From Aurifilum marmelostoma (taxonomy: Eukaryota > Ascomycota > Sordariomycetes > Diaporthales > Cryphonectriaceae): a stretch of DNA of 64,000 bases. The notes under the pieces were generated by a model that saw nothing but the letters and a program-made list of their open reading frames with translations, was not told the DNA's origin and did no database searches. Location: assembly GCA_027559495.1 (NCBI GenBank), contig JAMXSV010000018.1:992001-1056000 (forward strand), written 5' to 3'. The position numbers and the translations under genes were made by a program. Shown piece after piece: positions 58,701 to 64,000 of this stretch; position 1 is the stretch's first letter, and each line of letters starts with the position of its first letter.

Positions 58701-59932
58701 GAAGCTGCTGCAGGACGTCACCGTTGGGAGGCAGAATATCAGCGAGTGCTATTCTGCGTCTCTTGAAGAAATGGTAGGCGGATATTCAGCTACTTCACCT
58801 CTGGTCTTTTGGTTCCCATTCATAGCAGCTTCGTGGGGGCTAACTTTAGCTGTCTAGGAGTCAAACATCCCGTCCAAACCGTCGGACCGTTCCCAAGAGT
58901 ATCGCATCAGCCTCCTCACGGAAGAGATCTCAGTCGTCCAGCAGATTATCAAATCTCAGACTTCCATCTTCCAATCTCTGCTGAGCTCCACGCGAGGGGC
59001 GGGTCAGGACGAGAGGTCCGGCGACATGATGCCAGTGCATCATGCCAGTCCACACTATCAATCCAGAAGCAGGGATAACTTCGACATGATGACAACGTAT
59101 TACCCTCGAGAGAGTGTCCGGACGAGAAATCCCTTTTCTCCCCCGACAGAAGGCCCGTCTGGGCGCTCATACTACGGGATACCGCCACATGAGAGGAGCC
59201 GTTCACACTCATACGTGGGAGAAGACCCCTCTACGTACACCTACGTCCCGGCATACCTGGCAGTAGAAGACAGTCCTTCGGCCGGGTTCAAGCTGGCGTC
59301 GACTGAGCCGGGAGGCTTCCGGGTCCTGCTACTGAACGAATGCCTCCAGTTCCTGGCCGGACGCGACAGAGACTTTTCTGATTTTCGGGGCTGGGCATCG
59401 TTTCTCGAGAAAGTGGTGCGTGTCCTTTTCACCTGCCCTGGGGGCGTGGAATACTCCCACCCAAATTAATCACACTGTTTTCACTGACGCTGTCTTTTCT
59501 CTCGCCATCACACAGAACCGCAACAAGATCGACAGCACCAAAGACCGGCACGACAACGCCATCTACGCCTTCACCATCGTGACCATCATCTTCCTGCCCC
59601 TCAGCGCCGTGGCGAGCATCTTCGGCATGAACACGAGCGACGTGCGCGACATGGCCGGCGGCCAGTGGGTCTACTGGGCTGTCGCCGTGCCCGTGACCGC
59701 CGTCGTCATCTTCCTCGGCCTGCTCTGGACCGGCGAGCTGGGCAACATTGTGCCGTGGATCCAGTCGTTTGGCCCGCGCCAGCAGAGCTACCAGTCTCTG
59801 CTGGATGATGTGTACTACCCTGACTATCGACCGGGACGGCCGCCCCCGCCGCCGCCGCTGACACCGCCACCGCCGCCTTCGCTCTACCGGCGGGGACCAC
59901 CGCGGCGGTACTCGGAAGAGATGATCTACTAG
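55715..59932 (+). CDS. CorA-like Mg2+/Zn2+ transporter family protein
   Basis: Nine exons (55715-56583, 56639-56678, 56749-57172, 57235-57410, 57469-57614, 57673-58246, 58309-58773, 58858-59415, 59516-59932) join in frame to 1222 aa. The first 260 residues are disordered, rich in Pro, Tyr, Arg/Ser and Asp/Glu. The middle is the helical cytosolic region of fungal CorA-like proteins (LWHVFESQYNGDHTLGG, TWVCLPYFTLEKYSG, LCFHVAQIWCLVLDN, KFWGAIRSIIT). The end has the CorA membrane unit: a long helix, then AIYAFTIVTIIFLPLSAVASIFGMN with the GMN selectivity motif near 1121-1123, a short loop and a second membrane helix, followed by a Pro-rich tail. Most introns have canonical ends; 57615-57672 has an unusual GTCCGG donor but a CTAAC branch and CAG acceptor. 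The family moves divalent cations, but these long fungal relatives are functionally untested. Confidence 0.88.
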
Positions 59933-60500
59933 TAAGAGATGATCGTTAGGCTTGAAGAAGGCTACCTATAGTAGTGGCACCACCTATAGACCGCAGAGGG
60001 CAAGACTGCAGGAGGAAGGAATGAGGAAGTGGTCATGTCCGGTTCATAACTTGTATTTGGTGTGAGGGTTCACACTTTTTGAAGCATTCCCAGAATCATG
60101 AACGTGGCATTCGACAACTCCATCGCCTAAATTGTGTGGCTGACGACCCTTTCCCCTTCAACTTCATCACATTTCTACGTGCTCCGAACCCAATCTGTAT
60201 CGCCTGGGCTACCTACATCCACAACAAGGCACGTCCGACACTGGATGCAACGACTATCAGCCAACACAAAGCCAAATTGAGCCACCAGCTAGATCTGTCC
60301 TTGGTTCGCTGTGTTATGTACCCTCCTGCTGTCCAGCCCTAGCTGGTGGACGTCGAAAATGCATGGGGAAGAGGAATGACTATACCCTCGGCGGCTATCG
60401 ACTACACCCTTCGTACTTGCACAAGGCATGCCATAGCCTCAGCACATGAGCTCCTCAGCACGACTGTGATTGTATAGCTGCCCGGTCCTTGCAGGTCCAT
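59933..60500. other. Convergent 3' region
   Basis: Gene-free spacer between the convergent CorA-like and GFA-type genes; nothing else recognised. Confidence 0.5.
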
Positions 60501-61263
60501 TCATGCCTTTCCACTTCCATCATCCAGAAGCTCACTCCGCCCGTCCACCCCAGCCCACTTCTTCACCCCATCACCCTCAAACACCCCATCGTCAACAACT
60601 CGACCAGGCCAGCAGATGTGGTCTCGTACCCGGAACGCCCCCCGCCCCTTCTCTCCCGCCAGGCCCTTGACCAGCTCTGGAAACAGCATGACCATGTTCC
60701 GCCCTTCGTCCATGATCGGCGTGTGGCAGGTGCCGCAGTAGACCTTGCAGGGCAGGGAGTGGACGGGCTGGCGGAGGGTGGATGAGTAGTAGGCTAGACC
60801 TTCAGTGCCGTGGGTGAATCGGAGGTCGGATTTGTGGAAGATGGTGGCCCTTTGGAAGGCGGCCTGGTTAATGTTTGTCAGTAGCGGAAGGGCTAATTTA
60901 TATATGAGAAGATAAGGCAAAGAGAATATGTAGAGACAAAAGAGTAATTCAGGTGAAGTGAGGCACAACCAAGATGAAACATCCCAGTGGAGGCGGGTAA
61001 CTTACGGCGTGCATGGTTTGACAGTCTCTGCAGTGACAGTACTTCGAAGCCAGAGGCTGTGCCCTGCCTAACAGGTAGTGTATCCTTCCACAGTGACAGG
61101 AGCCTTCCCATTCTGTTTTGAAATCATCATCGCCCTCTGGCTTCCGATATGGGTGATCTCCATTCCATGCCTCCTCGTTGTCCTTGGAAGTCAAGACTTC
61201 GGAAGAACTTGTGGCCTGGCCGCGTGAGGCTGCAGGTGGAATGTTTGGGTTGGTTGAAACCAT
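60501..61263 (-). CDS. CENP-V/GFA-type zinc-binding domain protein
   Basis: Exons 61263-61006 and 60863-60501 join in frame to 206 aa across a GTAAGT-AG intron of 142 nt. Cysteine motifs of the GFA fold are complete: GSCHCGRIHY, KYCHCRDCQTMHA and VYCGTCHTPIM, which bind structural and catalytic zinc. The family includes the glutathione-dependent formaldehyde-activating enzyme Gfa and centromere protein V. Fungal genomes carry many members of unknown substrate, so a formaldehyde role should not be assumed. The start at 61263 is the first ATG with protein character (the frame is open about 24 codons further). The N-terminus (about 1-40) looks disordered; there is no signal peptide. Confidence 0.88.
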
Positions 61264-61936
61264 GTTTAGGGCATATGAAAACGATAGCTGATGGAAAATT
61301 GTTCTCGGATGAGAGTAATAGTGTGAAAAAATCATTGGTGTTCTGGTTCAAAGAGAGCATTTATTGAGGTTGATGACGTCAGTTGCGTGGCCAGTTTTCG
61401 CAAAAGAGACATGAAGATCACAGCTCGTCTTGGAGAAGAGCTTCCAATGCCGGCAGCGTAGAGATGAGAGGTTAGAGTGCATAGAAAGAGCCCCCATTGC
61501 ATTATTGTGACTTATGTCTGTGTCGTGCCCAAAAGTATAAGTCTGCTGTTGCTCTTGTGCATCTACTCATGTACATACGTATATTCCAAATGGCCCCCGG
61601 GGCCTATGTACAGTGATTCTCCACTTGCGTGCATGCGATCTGCGAACTAACCCTTTGTATCAAGCATATGAAAAGGAGGGGTGGATTTACTGTATCAGCC
61701 TGCATAGTATGCTGTGGCAGAGAGGGGATCGGATCTAACCTACTCACCCCTCCTTATCTTACTCGGATATAGGTGAGATTGGGATGGCTACATCTAGATT
61801 TCTTTGGTTTCTAGATAGATTCAATCTCTGCCATCTCTATGCCCCAGCCCTCTGCTTCTCCTCACAAGCCACCTTATGAGCCGCGCACCCTTTTGGCATG
61901 TAATCCCCCCAAAGTATCCTGATCATTATAAGCACC
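61264..61936. promoter_or_regulatory. Divergent promoter region of the GFA-type and HET genes
   Basis: 673 bp separate the two divergent starts. No specific site is claimed. Confidence 0.45.
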
Positions 61937-64000
61937 ATGGCCAGTGAGCAGAGTGACTCAAGTGGAGGCCTCAACCTGGCTTGGCCTAGATGTGTTCACT
62001 ATTACCACACCGACGATACCGCTGCCATCAATCAGGATTGTGCTCAGTCCTCAGCAGAGACAGATCCTACCAAGTACAACAAAATGAATGCCAGCTTCTT
62101 GGGGGACGCAAGAACCCTCGGCGACGATGAGATCAGACTCTTGACTCTATGCTCGTCAGACGAATCGTCTGACGAGGTCCTGCTGGGGTCACTGCACAAG
62201 GTCCGCCTCTCAGACAGCATCGTATTTGAACCCGTATCGTACACTTGGAAGACGTACGACAAGACGGATGTGGAAATCCACCCATGCTTGTTCCTCAAGG
62301 ATTGTAGCGGATACATAGAGCTCGAACCCAACTGTGCAATGGCTCTCTTTCGCCTGCGACGCCGTAACAGTCGCCGAACGCTCTGGGTGGATTCCATCTG
62401 CGTCAATCAGGACGACGCCGAGGAGCGATCACGACAGGTCAAACTGATGCATCGAATCTACTCCCGAGCCTTCACAGTGCTTGTTTACCTCGGTGAGCAG
62501 GCTGAGGGAGACTGCAGCAGCATGGCGATGGAGTTGCTGGGCCAAGCTTCTAGACTAAACCCTGACCAACTCGACGAGGAAGAGAAATCGAGTATCTCCC
62601 GGCTCTTCGGACGTCCGTATTTCCAGCGAATGTGGATCGTCCAAGAGGTTGCTCTCGCTCAGACGCTGGATATTTATTGCGGCCGCAGTCATGTCCACAT
62701 CTCAGCGCTTGCCAACAAACCGCTGGAATCAATCTTGGGTGTTGCCGCTCCACATGTCCCCTGGCTCAAGTATTCGAAGATGTTGGGTTCAAACCAGCAA
62801 CAAGACGAGGACCGAGGTCAAGCAAAAAGCCTGCTAGCTTTGCTACTCGATACAGATCGATGCGAGTGCTCAGACGATCGGGACCGCGTCTTCGCTCTCT
62901 TCAGTCTCCTGGATTCCAAACAACATGATCTTAGCGCGGATTACAACTTGTCAAAGGAGCAAGTATATGCTGGGATTGCAGCTTACCTTGTAGCCGAGGG
63001 CTTCTTGGCGCCTGTACTTGAGTTGGCTTCCCAACAAGGCTCTCGAGACCGCCGCCTACCTACCTGGGCTCCAGATTGGTCTCAAGGCACGGGAGGAATT
63101 CGATTCTGGACCCCATCAGAACGACAACCTCCAGCTGGAAACCGACAACGTGATGTTAATGGTTATGAAGATAAGGGTTCTTCCGATCATCCATCGCTCC
63201 CGGCCCTTGACTCCAGCCACAACTTCAAAAGGCGGTCTAAATACATCATTCATGTCCTCTCGGTGTTCCACAGTGGAGAGGCCCTCGAACCGGATCTGAG
63301 CGTTTTGCGCCAAATCTCCAACGCCGGCGTCATGACCCTGCGAGGTATATTTTTGGGAAGAGTTGAAACGTCGGCACCACGCATCTATCGTTTAGATGCC
63401 GCTGACCGCTCTCACCGGCTATGGAAACACCCCGTTCGCTCGCGAACGATAGGAGGGGGTCGGCGTCCCCTCTATGATATGTCTGCAAACCCAGACCAGG
63501 AGCATCGACTTGGAGACCCTGACTGTTTTTGCGACTTCATCTTTCCAACAGATTGTACGCTCTCGGCTCGGACACAACCAAAGGTAGCTTTCTTGCTCCC
63601 CGGCAGTAACGCCGTAATTATTGTGCGGGGTGATGCTGAAATCGACGACGACAAAGCCGGCGATGCATCCGGCGACACATTTCGCAACGTTTACCCCGCT
63701 GAATATTCCCTGGTTCAAATCGGTCAGGCCATGATCCGCGCGAATTCTAGACAGGAACACGACATTGGCCGACTTTGCGACTCGCTCTCACCGTTTTCTG
63801 CCGTAGAAAGTGTCTGTTATGCAGACATTTTATCGCTACGAGCAGCTGCTCAGAGGCATGCAGCAATCGATGCGGCTCATCCCAGCGCTGGCTTCGCTGG
63901 TGAGGTGTTCCATGACCAACACATCGCCCAGCTTCCATCCATCCTGTCGCACCTTGAGAGGCAGCGGCCCTTGTGGCAGAAGTGGAAGCAATACGCAAGC
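61937..64000 (+). CDS. HET-domain (heterokaryon incompatibility) protein, partial
   Basis: A single frame stays open from the ATG at 61937 to the last base (688 codons), so the 3' end lies outside the window. The HET domain begins near residue 97 with FEPVSYTWKTY (the usual alanine-leucine-SYxWG block, here with Lys for Gly). It continues with LWVDSICVNQDDAEERSRQVKLM near 149 and IYSRAFTVLVYLG, then GRPYFQRMWIVQEVALA, all typical. A later DDRDRVFALFSLLD segment is also a family hallmark. HET domains trigger cell death when incompatible fungal cells fuse, usually after activation by a partner protein; many copies are orphan. No intron is needed in the visible part. There is no N-terminal NACHT or ankyrin module; what follows residue 400 is not recognised. 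Confidence 0.92.
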   Translation, partial: MASEQSDSSGGLNLAWPRCVHYYHTDDTAAINQDCAQSSAETDPTKYNKMNASFLGDARTLGDDEIRLLTLCSSDESSDEVLLGSLHKVRLSDSIVFEPVSYTWKTYDKTDVEIHPCLFLKDCSGYIELEPNCAMALFRLRRRNSRRTLWVDSICVNQDDAEERSRQVKLMHRIYSRAFTVLVYLGEQAEGDCSSMAMELLGQASRLNPDQLDEEEKSSISRLFGRPYFQRMWIVQEVALAQTLDIYCGRSHVHISALANKPLESILGVAAPHVPWLKYSKMLGSNQQQDEDRGQAKSLLALLLDTDRCECSDDRDRVFALFSLLDSKQHDLSADYNLSKEQVYAGIAAYLVAEGFLAPVLELASQQGSRDRRLPTWAPDWSQGTGGIRFWTPSERQPPAGNRQRDVNGYEDKGSSDHPSLPALDSSHNFKRRSKYIIHVLSVFHSGEALEPDLSVLRQISNAGVMTLRGIFLGRVETSAPRIYRLDAADRSHRLWKHPVRSRTIGGGRRPLYDMSANPDQEHRLGDPDCFCDFIFPTDCTLSARTQPKVAFLLPGSNAVIIVRGDAEIDDDKAGDASGDTFRNVYPAEYSLVQIGQAMIRANSRQEHDIGRLCDSLSPFSAVESVCYADILSLRAAAQRHAAIDAAHPSAGFAGEVFHDQHIAQLPSILSHLERQRPLWQKWKQYAS

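Noticed and set aside
1..64000. CRISPR array, bacterial operons, ribosome binding sites
   Set aside because: The gene structure is eukaryotic with spliceosomal introns; the only tandem array lacks spacers.
1..64000. Transposon or retroelement genes, including repeat-induced mutation
   Set aside because: No transposase, reverse transcriptase or long terminal repeats were seen, and there are no AT-rich, stop-riddled blocks. Only small structured repeats near 34 kb hint at a mobile remnant.

Overview
The window is nuclear DNA of a filamentous ascomycete (Pezizomycotina). The genes have short introns, mostly 50-100 nt, with GTRAGT-type donors and several CTAAC-like branch points. The families are typical of such fungi: cell-wall alpha-1,3-glucan synthase, an Atg26-type sterol glucosyltransferase with PH and GRAM domains, a HET-domain protein, an NRPS-like A-T-R reductase, and CorA-like and ankyrin membrane proteins. 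Genes are monocistronic and separated by gene-free stretches of 0.2-5.4 kb rich in homopolymers and microsatellites. I cannot name the species.

Left part (1-31.3 kb), mostly core genes: a bZIP/DUF3425 transcription factor (+), a 5.4 kb gene-free stretch, a nine-exon alpha-1,3-glucan synthase (+), a GH105-type unsaturated rhamnogalacturonyl hydrolase (+) with one or two single-base frame breaks, sterol 3-beta-glucosyltransferase Atg26 (-), the WD40 protein Cmr1 (-) divergent from an Mtf2-like mitochondrial protein (+), and a three-exon gene of unknown function (-).

Middle (31.3-43 kb), accessory in character: a small orphan gene with a 9-nt first coding exon (+) followed by unusual hairpin and repeat DNA, an NmrA-like oxidoreductase (-), a protein resembling a GT-A glycosyltransferase (-), a perfect 18-copy 11-bp minisatellite, and a large ankyrin/CorA-like membrane protein locus (-) whose ankyrin half carries a frameshift and an in-frame stop.

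Right part (43-64 kb): an NRPS-like adenylation-thiolation-reductase enzyme with a PhyH-type dioxygenase just upstream on the same strand, which could form a minimal metabolite pair. Then come a secreted GH27 alpha-galactosidase (+), an orphan C-terminally membrane-anchored protein (-), an intact CorA-like transporter with a GMN motif (+), a CENP-V/GFA-type zinc protein (-), and a HET-domain protein (+) open to the end of the window.

The most notable points are the concentration of CorA-like, ankyrin, orphan membrane and HET proteins between 38.6 and 64 kb, the A-T-R/PhyH pair, and three single-base expansions in homopolymers that break otherwise good genes. Exon boundaries come from splice consensus, frame continuity and remembered family consensus. 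No transcript or database evidence was available.
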